Origin: Diadophis punctatus similis
Taxonomy: Eukaryota; Chordata; Lepidosauria; Squamata; Dipsadidae
DNA length: 64,000 bases
Reading direction: 5' to 3'
Assembly (NCBI GenBank): GCA_023053685.1
Contig: JALIGW010000003.1
Span: 144,080,508 to 144,144,507, forward strand
Below are positions 1 to 60,439 of this stretch, piece by piece. The notes under the pieces were generated by a model. The model did no database searches and was not told the origin of the DNA. It worked only from the letters and a program-made list of their open reading frames with translations. The translations under genes were made by a program, and so were the position numbers. Position 1 is the first letter of the stretch; every line of letters starts with the position of its first letter.

Positions 1-1202
1 AATAAAACAGCAAAGCAAGAAAACACAAGCAACTGGGCTAATACTTTCGAATGCTTTGTCTTCATAAAATCTTTTTCAAGATTTTAATGAAATACTGAAA
101 CACAGAGGTGGAAGTAGCAAGCTCAGGTTTCCTTAGGAAAAGTCAATAAAGTGCCATGGAATTACATTGCCTATCCTGCTAAGGGGAAACAAAATTGTTT
201 CTGTAAAAAATGTGCAACTGGAAAGAAGTTTGCTCATTTGCTAGAAAAAGTTCTTCATTTCAATTAATAGTTACCATGGAAGTACAGAGCTGAAAGAATG
301 ACAGTACAGCCCTCCCTTTGAATAAACACCAAAAATGGAAGCATGGATATTCCAGCAATAAGATCAAACAACTTGGAATCCAGAAGGCAGTGCAAAATCC
401 AATTAAATATCAGGGTTGTGCAAAAACCTTTGAAAAAGGTGTTCTGCACTATGCATGGGGTGATAGGCAAAGAACTTATTTTTAAATTGTTAAAACAGAC
501 GCAGGTGTGTTGCAAAGTCATATGGCTACTTTGGAAGCTGCTCCCAGATATTGTTGAATTATTTTGTTCTGCTGGACAGAAAATGTTGCAAAACCTCCCC
601 TTAAAAGATTTTGCACAGTTCTACCAAGGATTTGACCATGGTAAAGTCTCCAAGTTCACTACAAATCCCGTTGACAAGCCCATGTTGTTTTCTTGACAGC
701 AATAAGGTCGCCCTTTATTCTTTCCTTCTTCTGGGGGATGTCTTCAAGTCCTTCAAGTCTGTAAAGATTCTCAGTCATCCAGGTCATGGTTGTCCCAAAG
801 GTGCTTTTTCAAGAGGCAAACAAGAAAGTCCAGTTACCTCCTAAAAAAGCACCTTTGGGACTTCCAAGTCCTTAATTTATCCAAATACCCTGATGTTATC
901 TCGAAATCTCCTATCCAATTAATAACCAGGCTCAACTGTTAAACCTTAGAGACAAGACAAGATTGATCATAGGTTCCTATTATTATTATTTCCTTCATCC
1001 TAGCATCTTCCTGCAAGTGCAGGGTCCATTGCCCCACCCCTTCTCCCGGATGAATCCAGCATTCGCCTACTGGTTGCAACAGGAACTGACCAACCAGCTC
1101 CTAACCCAAGCCTGGCATTGTGGGCTGAGACAGTGATCGTCCCAAAGTCCACCCAGCTGGCTTTTTAAATTTTTATTAAAACAGTTTAATTTCATCTCGT
1201 AC
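1..1202. other. Intron or 3' region, with one foldback repeat
   Basis: There is no exon here that I can support. A stem-forming repeat lies at 782-868, where CCCAAAGGTGCTTTTTC is answered by AAAAAAGCACCTTTGGG. The rest is AT-rich sequence without recognisable family signatures. Confidence 0.5.
785..868. repeat. Foldback repeat, copy 1
   Basis: Two arms of about 35 bp in opposite orientation contain CCCAAAGGTGCTTTT and its reverse complement, around an AAGAAAGTCCAGTT core. Related foldbacks lie at 34730-34805 and 37890-38034, so this is a dispersed family. I do not recognise the family with certainty. Confidence 0.6.
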
Positions 1203-49731
<48,529 letters not shown>

Positions 49732-49769
49732 CTTTTGAAAAAGACCAAAAGATTCACACTTACAGAAGT

Positions 49770-52700
49770 CTGAAATTTGCCAGAGATAATTATTATTCTG
49801 CATTCAGTGCTAGAACACCATCTACAAACAAAGACAAAGCATTTTAATGGAATTATACATTTCAATAACTAATCGTGCCTAGCAAAAATTACCCATGTCC
49901 ATTTAGATGGTTCTATTCTCATATTTTTAAGAAGATATATATGGCTGAAATGGTCTAAACTGATTCATCTTTTTTTTTTTTTGGTTAGATTTCTATCCTA
50001 CCTTCACTCTGTATTTTACCATAACAACCCTGTCATGTGAGAAGTAGAAGTTGTCTCAAAGTCAGTGAGCTTCTCTGAGTGAGTGTAGACGTGAACTTCA
50101 GTCTCCCAACACTTTAAACACCATATCAGCAACTGTTAAAAAGACCAAGAAATTCTTTAATGTATTCAATTTTAAATGTTAAGTTTAAAAAATCAGGGAA
50201 ACTAATGATAAAATAATTACAATAACAACTTCTTATAGTCAGTTCAATAAGTGTTGCAATGAAATATCCTTCATGAAAAGATCTAAAGTTTAAAAGGACA
50301 AGAACAAAAATTAAGAACGTCTCCCAAATATTTTTTTATTTTTATTTTTTAGATGAAAATTAACAATTCAGAGGAGACTGAAATATTTTACCTTACTGAA
50401 TGAAATATACTTCAAAAGACCATTTTTATTTACTCATTATCTGAGTATGAGATTGGACATTGCCTGAATGTATCACTAGAATTATAATTTATGGATTTGA
50501 GATATAATACATAATATGGTATTTAAAAGCTTATCTTTCTCTCTCACACCATACACATCTCTCTTTCTCTGTAGGTATATATACATATATAAACTATATC
50601 AAATTATATAATTTGATCATATAATAAATTTGTGTCTTTCCACTATTTTCATATTGCCAAATTTTATAATTTAACCATTACACTAAAAAGAAGCTAAAAT
50701 TTTAAAACAATCTGAATGTTCGATATTATAATCTGTTATTTAAATGAAATCCAATGCTACATTAGCAAAAGGCTTATTATAATTATATTACATATGGTAT
50801 CAAGATTCAGTCAACAGATAACGATGACATAGTTCTACTATCAATATTAATTATTCAAATGATGATATTCATACAAAATTAATAATCCCAAGTTTTGAAT
50901 TCCAAATCCAACACTTGTGTAATAGGCATAGATATAGGCTCCTTCACTTCTACAATGATACTTAGTGGGTTCATTTGCAAAGTAAACAATGATTTGTTTA
51001 GCCACAATTTCCTGACTAAATCATAATACAGGTAGTCCTCGATTTATGACCACAATTAAGCCCAAAATGTTTGTTGCTAAGCGAAACATTTCTTAAGAGA
51101 ATTTTGCCCCATTTTATGACCTATCTTGCCACAGCTGTTAAGTGAATCACTGCAGTTTATAAGTTAGTAACTCAGTTGTTAAATGAATCTGGCTTCCCCA
51201 TTGACTTTGCTTGTCAGAAGATCACAAAAGATGAACACAGGATCCTGGGACACTGCAGCTATCATAAATATAAACAAGTTGCCAAGCATCTGAATTTTGA
51301 TCAGATGACTATGGGGATGCTGTAACAGTTGTAAGTGTGAAAAACGGTCATAAGTCACTTTTTTTCAGGGCCATTGTAACTTTGAAGAGTCACTAAATGA
51401 ACTGTTGTAAGTCGAGGACTACCTATAGACTAAGTTAATGCATTACGTTTCCAAAATACAACAGCGGGATTAAAAATTTTCGGGGCAGGGATTTACTATG
51501 AAGCAAAGTATTAAGATTTTTAGTCTTTTCAAACTGAATTTGCTAAGTACTAATACAGAACAACAATTTGCCTACTTGTCACAGTATTGACAATGAGATG
51601 TGGTAAGGAAGTTTTTTGCCACAATCTTTTACAACACTTGATTTTAATCAGAGCTGAGTAAATATAAAAATAAAAAATAAACCTTTTGCCTGTTAAACCT
51701 ATAGCAACATTATTCACTCATACTGGATTATGGCCACTGGGTATACATTTTTATAAATTCTGATAATATTAGCAAACTCTGAAAACCAGATTTAAGGAAA
51801 TAATGTCATGATAAATTGGGAAAATACATGCAGAAATCAGGGTAAATTAGAACTATTCTAGCATCTTCATGTTGTCAATTGGGGCTCTTCCTGTAATTTG
51901 AACTAGAACTAGCATCAGCTCCAATGTGGGTCTGTTAGACGTGTCATATACCTGATGTCTGAATGTGATCCTATATATAATGAGCATACAGCAGAAAATA
52001 TATCCTACTGTTATAATGCATCCAGCAAGTGGCTATCCAAAATTTACTCAATATGCACATATTTCAGATGATCAACACGTGTCTGTATTATGAAAATTGT
52101 TATGTCAAGGGAAAGGCCACTTATTACACATACTCTATTTGCAGATACCTTCAATTGGAATGGAGACGGATGGAATACAGAACAATATACGAACAAGTAA
52201 AAAACAGAGTTTGAGATATCAGTATGTGTCTCAGTGATCATATACCGTATATCTACAGATCTGTTCTTTTGAGATATCAACTGCAATATGGAGAAGCAAT
52301 GGGGCAGCACAATGGAGTAAAAGATGAAGGGAGCTATTGCAAAGAGGGTAAAAAGCCATACCTAAGTTCTGACCAGATTATAACTATAAAATTTTGCATT
52401 TCTCATCTTAGTTCTGTTTGGAAAGAGTTCAAGGAACAGATGTTAGGGCTGAGTTTAGGGCAGAGAAAAATACGGTTCCCCCAGCAACTGATTAAACTAT
52501 TTAAAGAAAATCCAGAGGGAAACAGACCGATGCTGCCCAGGAAATAAAGAAGTCTTCCATACTTATTTCGAGGGGGGGGGGGCAAAATGATAGAATGTAG
52601 CAAAAGAAATTATTAATCACTTTCAGAGATTCCTTGAAGTTTACAAGCAAGGAGGATGTTGTGGATTGTAACTTCTGATGGTCAGATCAAATTCGGGCCA

Positions 52701-53241
52701 TACTCCATAATCACGATGGATCAGATGTCAGCTAGAAAGCCGCTAGTTTAGCAACTAGCAGAAGTGTCCTGCCTGCGATAGATTTTAGGAGATGGGACTT
52801 TGCTCTTCTGCCTCCTCCTTTTCTCTTTCTGCTCTACAAATGGGCCAAAACCAGGCCCAACCAGGAAGCTTCTCAGCAAAGGGGGTGGGTCGGGTAGGGA
52901 AGGTTGTTCACTTTCTCCGTAGCCGAAGTGGGCTGTTTATTTCTTTGCCTCCTCACACTCGAAACAACTCTTCCCTCTACCCGGCCGCCGACCTAACGCA
53001 GCTCTGCAAAGGTCTCTCTCCTAACTGCACTGCCCCCAGTTACTGGCCGCAGTCAACCAGGAGAAAGAAACGGGCAGCCTTCCCTCTCTCTCTCCCTCCG
53101 TCCCTCCTTCCTTCCTCTTCCCCCGCTCGAGCAAGGAAAGACAGAAACCGCCACCCTCGCCCGTCACGTCGAGAAAGAAGCGGACGGGGACGACACCCCC
53201 ACCATCCCTCGCCAAGCTCCGAAAAGAGGAATCAAATACAT
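49770..53241. other. Presumed 5' introns; start-codon exon not identified
   Basis: This AT-rich stretch must hold the exon or exons with the start codon and the Cys half of the first finger. I could not identify either by motif. It contains a degraded LINE-like 3' piece near 49985-50120, a Tigger-like MITE at 51029-51425 and otherwise unremarkable sequence. A GTAATT donor-like site at about 49891 follows a short ATG-containing segment but encodes no finger. Confidence 0.5.
51029..51425 (-). mobile_element. Tigger-like MITE, copy 4
   Basis: It begins CAGGTAGTCCTCGATTTATG and ends AAGTCGAGGACTACCTA between TA dinucleotides. The internal order is reversed relative to copies 1 and 2. Confidence 0.88.
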
Positions 53242-53650
53242 TTCTACCTACCGCCGGAAGCGCAGCTGGCGGCGGAGGGAGGAAGAGGGACGGACGGTAC
53301 CTACCGCCGGAAGCGCGGCTGGGAGGGTAGAAGAGGGAACGGACCCAGAGAGGAGGAAAAGGAGGGAGAGGAGGCGGAGATGTTTCTCAGGGCGGAGGGC
53401 CCCACGTGACCCGGCACGAGGCGAGCGCGACTCGCGAGCCGAGGAGGAAGAGGCAGGGTAATGAGTTGAGTAGGAGGGGGCCGGTCAAAGCGCAAACTGA
53501 CGAATCGGAAGGAAGGAGTCGTCTTTGGCCTGGTGTTCTCCGAGAGAGGATGGCGGCTACAGCCCCTCCCCCTCGGCCGTGGGGAATTTTGGGAGTTGTA
53601 GTTCCAAGTTTACCTGACAGACTGGTTCCGCCCATCCTGACAATCGAAGT
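52860..53650. promoter_or_regulatory. CpG-rich promoter of the zinc-finger gene
   Basis: This is one of the two long non-repeat GC- and CpG-rich stretches in an otherwise AT-rich window, upstream of the first coding exons. Motifs seen: CCGCCGGAAGCG (ETS/GABP type) twice, near 53251 and 53304; CACGTGAC (E-box) at 53403; GATGGCGGC (YY1-like) near 53549; and the reverse of ACTACAACTCCCAAAATTCC (ZNF143/SBS type) near 53584. There is no TATA box. YY1- and ZNF143-type motifs are common in housekeeping and bidirectional promoters. That this is the ZNF236 promoter is inferred from position. Confidence 0.75.
53248..53400 (-). other. ZNF236: Probable non-coding first exon, end inferred
   Basis: On the minus strand the GC-rich sequence reaches GGCGGTAG followed by GTAGAAATG. 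The donor-like GTAGAA lies at 53242-53247, so the exon would end at 53248. A copy of the same GCGGTAG|GTA context sits 53 bp away (53300). The transcription start and the right-hand limit are guesses. No start codon in frame with the fingers was found here. Confidence 0.35.
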
Positions 53651-53977
53651 TTTTGTCTGACGAGGGATAGTCGCTGGGTGGGCCCTCACCAAGTGGCCCA
53701 GCTGGCGAAACTTCCATCACTCTTTATTTTGATTTTGGGCTCGAAGACTGAAAAGACTCTTTGCCTTATAAGGATACGGCTAAGACTATGCAGGGCAATG
53801 AATAAACTGCTTCAACAGATTCAGTAGAAAGTGTGGGATGTAAAGATTTAGCCATTAGTTGTGTTGTGACTTACTGAAATCGCATGAAGAGGATTTTTCC
53901 CCCCCACATCCTTATCTCTTTGGGATAAAATTCTTTCATAGTTTCTTTGTGTTGCAGATGTAAACATCTATGTAAAC

Positions 53978-54345
53978 ATAGAATCATAGGGCTGCCTGCA
54001 AGGGACCTTGGAGGTCTTCTAGTCCGGTGGTCACCAACTGGTGGTCCGTGGACCACTGGTGGTCCGTGAGAAAATGTTGGTGGTTCGCAGAAAAATTATT
54101 TGCAATTTATATATTGCACTAAATATTATTTATCTTTTTTAAAAAATTCTTATTAGTGGTCTGGGGGATTTAAAATTATGGATTTAGTAGTCCCTGAGGT
54201 CCGAAAGGTTGGTGACCCCTGTTCTAGTCCAACCCTCAAGGCAGATCTTCTAGTCTCCCCAAGGCAGGAGTCCTCCTATCATCCAGGCCAAATGGTCGGT
54301 CTTTTCTTGAAAACCTCCAGCAATGGAGCATCTGACTCCACTTAA
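53978..54345 (-). mobile_element. CR1-type LINE 3' UTR, interrupted by a MITE
   Basis: Read on the minus strand it has TGGAGGTTTTCAAGAAAAGA, then, split by the insertion at 54025, GACTAGAAGACCTCCAAGGT and CCCTATGATTCTATG, which is the standard CR1 3' UTR and (ATTCTATG)n tail. Confidence 0.75.
54025..54221. mobile_element. hAT MITE inside a CR1
   Basis: The ends CGGTGGTCACCAACTGGTGG and AAGGTTGGTGACCCCTG are inverted, with a perfect 8-bp duplication TTCTAGTC (54017-54024 and 54222-54229). The CR1 sequence continues on both sides, so the MITE is the younger insertion. Confidence 0.92.
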
Positions 54346-54524
54346 TTTTTTTCATTAGTACAGCAGTGTGTCAATACACTGCAAGTGTATTGACACACTA
54401 AGGGGCGTGCATAAGTGCACCAGCGTGCCTACCGTCCCTGTCCTAATGTTCCCTCTTATCAGTACTCATGTATATAAACAATGTTATATCTATGTATATT
54501 ACCAACATGTACTTGACATAAATA

Positions 54525-54562
54525 ACTAAATAAATAAATAAACAAACAAACAAACAAACAAA

Positions 54563-54609
<47 letters not shown>

Positions 54610-54612
54610 AGT
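54525..54612. repeat. (AAAT)n/(AAAC)n microsatellite
   Basis: It is mostly AAAT units with a block of about four AAAC units near 54541-54560. It may be the tail of a lost retroelement copy. Confidence 0.9.
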
Positions 54613-54749
54613 ACTTCCAAGGTGGTGGGATTAATCAACAGAAAGTTGACTTTCAAGGTGGCTTTAGAGTGGCCATCCAAGTTTTCAGAATAGGGTAAGG
54701 ATGGGTGCAGAGTACCAACTAAAATGTGCCAAAATTGACCTTTATAGTA

Positions 54750-55149
54750 TAGGTAATCCTTGACTTACAGCAATTCGTTTAGTGACACTTCAAAGGTATG
54801 ACAACACTGAAAGAAGTGACTTATGATCAGTTTTTACAATTACGACCGTAGTAGCATCACCATGGTCTTGTGATCAAAATTCAGACACTTGGCAGTTGTC
54901 TCAGGTTTATGATGGTTGCAGTGTCCCCAGGGTCACATGATCCCCTTTTGTGACCTTCCGACAAGCAAAGTCAGTGGGGAAGCCAGATTCACTTAACAAC
55001 AGTTTGACTAATTTAACAACTGCAGTGATTCACTTAACAACTTTGGCAAGAAAGGTTGTAAAATGGGGCAACTTCACTTAACAAATGTTTGTTTCACTTA
55101 GCAACAAAAATTTTGGGCTCAATTGTGGTTGTAAATCGAGGACTACCTG
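54750..55149 (+). mobile_element. Tigger-like MITE, copy 5
   Basis: It begins TAGGTAATCCTTGACTTACA and ends AAATCGAGGACTACCTG between TA dinucleotides. It is full length at 400 bp, with the internal TCAGTGGGGAAGCCAGATTC module. Confidence 0.88.
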
Positions 55150-55298
55150 TATTTCCCTTAGTATTGCATAGGAAGTGGTGTGAGTGTGGCTAAGGCTGGT
55201 AAACTGCTCTGCATTTTTTTTTCAAAGCCCAAACTTGGAAAAACTTGATTAATCAAAGGCTTGAAGGAGAGGAGGAAGATTGTGTTGGAATGTTATAG

Positions 55299-55538
55299 CA
55301 GGGGTGAAATTTGAAAATTTTCTCTACCGGTTCTGTGGGCGTGGCTTGGTGGGCGTGGCAGGGGAAGGATACTGCAAAATCCCCATTCCCTCCCCACTCC
55401 TGGGGGAAGGATATTGCAAATTCTTCATTCCCACCCCACTCGGGGGCCAGCCAGAGATGGTATTTGCCGGTTCTCCGAACTACCCAAAATTTCAGCTACC
55501 GGTTCTCCAGAACCTGTCAGAACCTGCTGGATTTCACC
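55299..55538. mobile_element. hAT MITE ('accggttct' type), copy 1
   Basis: It begins CAGGGGTGAAATTTGAAA and ends GAACCTGCTGGATTTCACC, with TTATAG on both sides. The inside has ACCGGTTCT modules and CCCCATTCCCTCCCCACTCC, shared with the reversed element at 60054. Confidence 0.75.
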
Positions 55539-55706
55539 TTATAGGTGTTGGTAAAGAGCATAAACTAATAAATTACATGAAAGAAAAATAGATACATTGC
55601 CTGTCTGAAACTGAGAAAAGGGGAAAGGGCTTAATTGAGCTGAGTGATCTGGGGTTGTTGAAAATATATAGGGAAGTTTATGTGTAAGTTTACTTGTAAA
55701 TAAAAG

Positions 55707-56051
55707 CAGAGGTGGGTTCCTGCCGGAGCTGTCCAGTACACAGCTCCGGCAGGGAGCGGCAGATTTCGCAACCGTTCCGCAGCCCTCTCTGCCAGTCAAC
55801 CTGGCACGTCGCCATTTTTCCCCATGATTTTTGGGCGATTTTGCTTCTGTGCATGCACGGAAGCAAAATCGTGCCGAAAGCGCGCACGCACGCGCCCCCT
55901 CGCAAGATTTTGGTGCGATTTTGCTTCCGCGCATGCGCAGAAGCAAAATCGCGCGAGGGGGCGCGCGTGTGTAGCAAATGTGTGCGCCCCCAAAGCGTGG
56001 AGATGCGCGCGCATGGCTCCGGCAGCAAGGTAAGTGAGCAACCCGCCCCTG
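55707..56051. mobile_element. GC-rich hAT MITE with perfect 8-bp duplication
   Basis: The ends CAGAGGTGGGTTCCTGCCGG and GAGCAACCCGCCCCTG are flanked by AATAAAAG on both sides (55699-55706 and 56052-56059). The inside is CpG-rich with CGCGCATGCGCAGAAGCAAA inverted arms, which give several spurious open frames. A close relative is at 62469. Confidence 0.93.
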
Positions 56052-56099
56052 AATAAAAGGACTAAAATATATGGCAGAAAGTATTGACATAATCTAGAT

Positions 56100-56231
56100 C
56101 AGGGGTGTCAAACTCGCTGCCCGTGGGACGGATGCATCACGTGCTGGCCACATCCACCCCCATTTTAGCGAAGGGGGAAAAAGTTGCGATATGTCACTTG
56201 ACAATGTGACACCACAAATTTGACACCCCTG
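56100..56231. mobile_element. Short hAT MITE ('tttgacacc' type), copy 3
   Basis: The ends CAGGGGTGTCAAACTCGCTG and AAATTTGACACCCCTG bracket 132 bp. The flanks are only partly alike (ATCTAGAT against ATTAGATT). It is related to 22050 and 49241. Confidence 0.82.
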
Positions 56232-57127
56232 ATTAGATTATTGTGAGTGTATATAAAAGTAGGATACCATACATTGTGTTATTGCATATTCAGTTGCAGT
56301 AAATGGTGATAATAGAAGAACCACATAGGGGTTTTGAGGTAAACTGCAATATTCTATTATTGCTCTAATCAGTGTATATAAAATATTCTATTAGGTGGAA
56401 CAGAATCCTAGATAAAGACTTGGAAGAACCTTGGAAATAGCTAATCCAACCCTTTGTTCAGTGGATAAATTCACTATTAATAATATCCTCAACAGATGGC
56501 CAAATGTTTAAACATCTCAACAAAAGAAAGTCTGCCCTTTCCCAACGCATTGTATTCCATTGTTGCATAGCTTGTAATGTTAGTGATTTTTTTCCTTATG
56601 TCCAGCCAATATCAACTTCCTTGTAATTTATTCTACGGTATTGTTTCCAGGAGGGATAAGAGGGAACAAGATGAGATAATGTAGAAAAAGTTATTTGGGC
56701 CAGCTGGAGACCTAAAAATTAATTGTTGACTGTTGTATAGAAGCTTTGAAAGAGATCTCTCTCCCCCCCCCCCCTCTCTCTTTTTAATAGATAATTTAAG
56801 CATGATTTATACAAATAATATCCAAAAGCACAATTGTTTTCATTATGAAAGAAAGGACATAGAAGGGAAAAAGAGAGTAATAGTAAAATGACTCTAAAGA
56901 AGGAAAAGCAAGAGCCTTGTATGAAAAAAGAAGTACCAGATAATCTCCCAACAATGAAAAAGTTAGACTTGAAGAATTGTGTGGAAGTTGCTGAGATCAT
57001 AGTGAAAATCATTATTTTGAACAGTGACATAAACCTGAATAGAGATATGCTAACTGGAAATATGAAAAAGGATGATTGGGACAAGAGTTTCAGGTGAGAA
57101 AATGCTTATAAAAATGATTAGTGAGTA
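56232..57127. other. Intergenic; one unexplained open frame at 56888-57097
   Basis: This is AT-rich sequence with a poly-C/CT run at 56757-56783. A plus-strand frame of 69 codons (MTLKKEKQEPCMKKEVPDNL ... KKDDWDKSFR) is Lys-rich and ends near a GTGAGA. It may be a LINE ORF1 remnant. I do not recognise it and would not call it a gene. Confidence 0.35.
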
Positions 57128-57495
57128 CAGGTAGTCCTCGACTTACGACCATTTGTTTAGTGACCAAAGTTAACAACAGCACTGAAAAAAGTGATTTGTG
57201 ATGTTTTTTCAGATGACAATTGCAGCATCCCCATGATTATGTGATCACAATTTGGACACTTGGCAATTGGCTCATATTTCTGACAGTTGCATTGTACCAG
57301 AGTCATCTTTTGTGACCTTCTGACAAGCAAAATCAATGGGGAAACCAAATTCATTTTAACAATTGTGTTAATAACTGCAGTGATTCACTTAACAACTATG
57401 GCAAGAAAGGTCCGACTGGGAAGAACTCACTTAACTATATTGTTTAACAATGGAAATATTGGGCCTCAATTGTGGTGGTAAGTCAAGGGTTGACT
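57128..57495 (+). mobile_element. Tigger-like MITE, copy 6 (diverged at right end)
   Basis: It begins CAGGTAGTCCTCGACTTACG after TA. The right end AAGTCAAGGGTTGACTTA is degraded. The internal layout is the same as in the other copies. Confidence 0.8.
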
Positions 57496-57499
57496 TATT

Positions 57500-60053
57500 A
57501 TTGTTTCTTCCTCCTCCATAATCTCATGCCTTTAATTTTTTTGACTTTGAATTTCTTGCTCCATTTATGTGCTTTGTATAATATTCCTTATCCAAATAGA
57601 CTAATGTGTGTACTGTATGTGTACTTTCATTCTCACTGTGTATTACAAATGTGCAAATTAATTCCTAACAGATGTTCTAATTTGGGTTTTGCTGAGCATG
57701 TACATTATTCTTTTTTTTAGCTGTGTTTGCATTACACATTCATGGATAACCTTGATTTGTACCATTAATCCAATCACTTGGGTTTGTATGACATAGAACC
57801 ATAAATTAAATACCTGGCTTAATTTAAAAGTTTGTGGGGCTTTTTTATTTATTCAGAAACTCAAGGTGACATATAAAGCAATCTCATCATATTTTTCCTC
57901 ACCCAGCTAGTGTCTTATTACTTACATTATTTGGCAGCTGCTTGGTATTTTCTTTGGATCTGTGAAGGTAGCTATTTCTTTTCTTTCTTTCTTTTTCTTG
58001 CGTGGTGATGTTTGTACAATTTCATTAATTGTTGAGAAACAGAAGAATGAGTATACCACTGGGATGGAATGAATTGAAAGGAAAGCCTGTATAGAAATAA
58101 CATATCAATATTACAAAAATAAAAGCACATGCAATGGGCTTTAAAGCTATAAATTGTGAGCAAATAACAAAAAGCAGGAAGAATATTGACAGATGTAAAA
58201 ACTAATAATGAAAATATAAGAGAGAAGGGAGTAAGCACATGCTGTTTCCCTGTTTTAAATAAAATGACCTTGAAATGGCAATGGCATGAGCTTATATATA
58301 TATCTCGTTCATTTTGCTCCTTACATATTCAAAATGTAAAGTTTTTATGACCAAGCAGTCACAAAAATATTTAATATAGAAAATTCATTATAGCAGATGT
58401 ACACCCAGCACATCAAATACCAGGTTATGAACTATACCATAAACTATTTATACAGGAAGGAAGGATACAGGAATAGCATATAGGTCAGTTAAAAGGTTGC
58501 ACTGAAAGGATTGAATATAAACAACAGAAAATAGTCCTATTATGGCCCAATTTCCCCCACTTCATGGAACTTCAATTCTGATGTAAGCTGGTCCCAAACC
58601 ATTTAGCATTTTAAAGTTTAATTGAAGCATTTTGAATTAGGTTGGAAATTCAATGAAACTGGTGCAAAAACCTGTGATGAAAACTTGGCACATTTTGCAC
58701 CAAGTAAAGTTCTCAAGTTGTCTCTTAAAAAAATACCGTATTTAAGGCTTAATCTTTGAGTTAACTAATGCATGATAATGAACAAGTCAAACTGCTCTAG
58801 CTGGATCTGCAGCTAGAGTAGCAAGTTTCTTCTTACCCCTTGTGCCTTTGTAACAAATGTTAGATGCTCCACATGCTATGTACCTGGGTGTTTAAGAAAA
58901 TGGAATCCAACAAGGACCGCATCGCCATCCATATTTCATAACTCAGAATGTTTCTGTCATCCAGATATGTATGAATAACAGTATGAAGTTTCTGTCATAA
59001 TAAATTCCAATGCCTTATCCAGGACTGAAGAGATATAGAGTGTTCCCCTAGAAAAAGTTTGTGAAAGAAGAAAACTAATTTTCATTGCTAATGTGAAAAT
59101 TAAGTCTGTCTAAGAATGTTTGCTGCAACTCATTATAGCATTTATTTGCCTGGATTGGAATATATAATATACAGTATACCTTGGACTACAATCTGTAATT
59201 AGCCTTAAGAGTTCACTAAATGATAAAAGGGGATATTTAGGCATGAGTACAAGCCCCTGTCCAATGCTGGAATATAAATTCAAGGGTTCCAGACAAATGA
59301 CAGTCTAACCTATGCTTGAACACGCTCAATGAAAGGGAATCTACTGCTTCTCTGGTAGTCGGTTCCACTGTCAAACTGGTTTTATGCTTGGGATTTATTT
59401 ATTTATTTAAGATCTGGAATCTGCTTTTCTGCTACTTCAATCTTTTGCTTTCCATACATAATTTTAAAAGGTGTGTGTAAACATATGTTAGATTGCCATA
59501 GCATCTGACTGGTCAATCTTGGAATGGAATTTGGGCGGAGTTTGCAAACACTCAAATTGTATACCTTCAGATAGCCAATGGGGAGCTTTTATCCGCATCC
59601 TCCCTTATTCTTCCATTAGAATGATATTTCACAGTGTCCAAAAAGGTAGTAAAATGGCAAACAATTACAGAGGAAAGGAAAGAAAAGCTACTGCTCAGAG
59701 TGGCTGGAGAGGATGATGAAATTGTGGCAAGGCATCATGGTACTGATCGCAGGAAGTAGAGCGAGGCAGAATCTCTGATTCTGGGAAGCTGAATGAGGTG
59801 GGCATTTCCATCGGTGACAAATTGATTCCCCCAAAGCTTAGAGGAAATGTTGAAAAGCTATCTTGTCAATGTTCTTCAGTAGTCTAGCCAAATATTGAAG
59901 CTAAACATCTTTGAGCCCCATGGAAGTACTGTAACATTGTAGGGATGTGGTCAATATAATCTCCATATGCTGAAGGAGCCTGAATCTGAAAAAGTATGAA
60001 CCCTTCTCCAAACAAGGACTAGGACTGTCTTTTTCTTGCAAACACATGCAAAC
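57500..60053. other. Intergenic with old CR1 pieces
   Basis: No gene is seen. Minus-strand CR1-like remnants occur near 58590-58760 (AAACCATTTAGCATTTTAAA, matching the 'ccatttagggctttaaa' part) and near 59290-59400 (GGTAGTCGGTTCCACTGTCA). The remainder is AT-rich and unremarkable. Confidence 0.5.
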
Positions 60054-60426
60054 CAGAGGTGGGTTTCAGCAGGTTCTGACCAGTTCTGGAGAACCAGTAG
60101 CGGAAATTTTGAGTAGTTCAGAGAACTGGTAGCGGGAATTTTGAGTAGCTCAGAGAACCGGTAGCTGAAATTTTGAGTAGTTTGGAGAACCGGTAAATAC
60201 CACTTCTGACTGGCCCCACCCCCATCTATTCTCTGCCTCCCGAGTCTCAGCTGATCAGGAGGAAATGGGGATTTTGCAGTAACCTTCCCCTGGAGTGGGG
60301 TGGGAATGGAGATTTTACAGTATCCTTCCCCTGCCATGCCCACCAAGCCACGCTCACCAAGCTACATCACGGCCACCAAGCCACACCCAGAGAACCGGTA
60401 GTAAAAAAAATTGAAACCCACCACTG
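60054..60426. mobile_element. hAT MITE ('accggttct' type), copy 2, with internal tandem units
   Basis: The ends CAGAGGTGGGTTTCAGCAGG and GAAACCCACCACTG are flanked by a perfect 8-bp duplication ATGCAAAC (60046-60053 and 60427-60434). Near the left end the module GAGAACCGGTAGC...ATTTTGAGTAG is repeated three to four times at about 32-bp spacing. Confidence 0.93.
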
Positions 60427-60439
60427 ATGCAAACCTCCA

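Noticed and set aside
49861..49950. Candidate first coding exon with ATG and a GTAATT donor (minus strand, near 49891)
   Set aside because: The frame gives MRIEPSKWTW before the donor in the right phase, but encodes no CX2C half-finger and has no supporting context.
52792..53409. 205-residue plus-strand open frame in the promoter island
   Set aside because: Low-complexity Pro/Arg/Ser/Gly sequence expected from GC-rich DNA, with no recognisable domain and no splice context.
53387..53692. 101-residue minus-strand frame in the promoter as the ZNF236 N-terminus
   Set aside because: Its frame and sequence do not lead into a donor of the right phase, and it overlaps promoter motifs; unsupported.
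55539..56090. 183-residue open frame on the minus strand
   Set aside because: It mostly overlaps the CpG-rich hAT MITE at 55707-56051, whose lack of stops reflects base composition.
56888..57097. 69-codon plus-strand Lys-rich frame as a gene
   Set aside because: No recognisable domain, no promoter and no partner exons; more likely a retroelement remnant.
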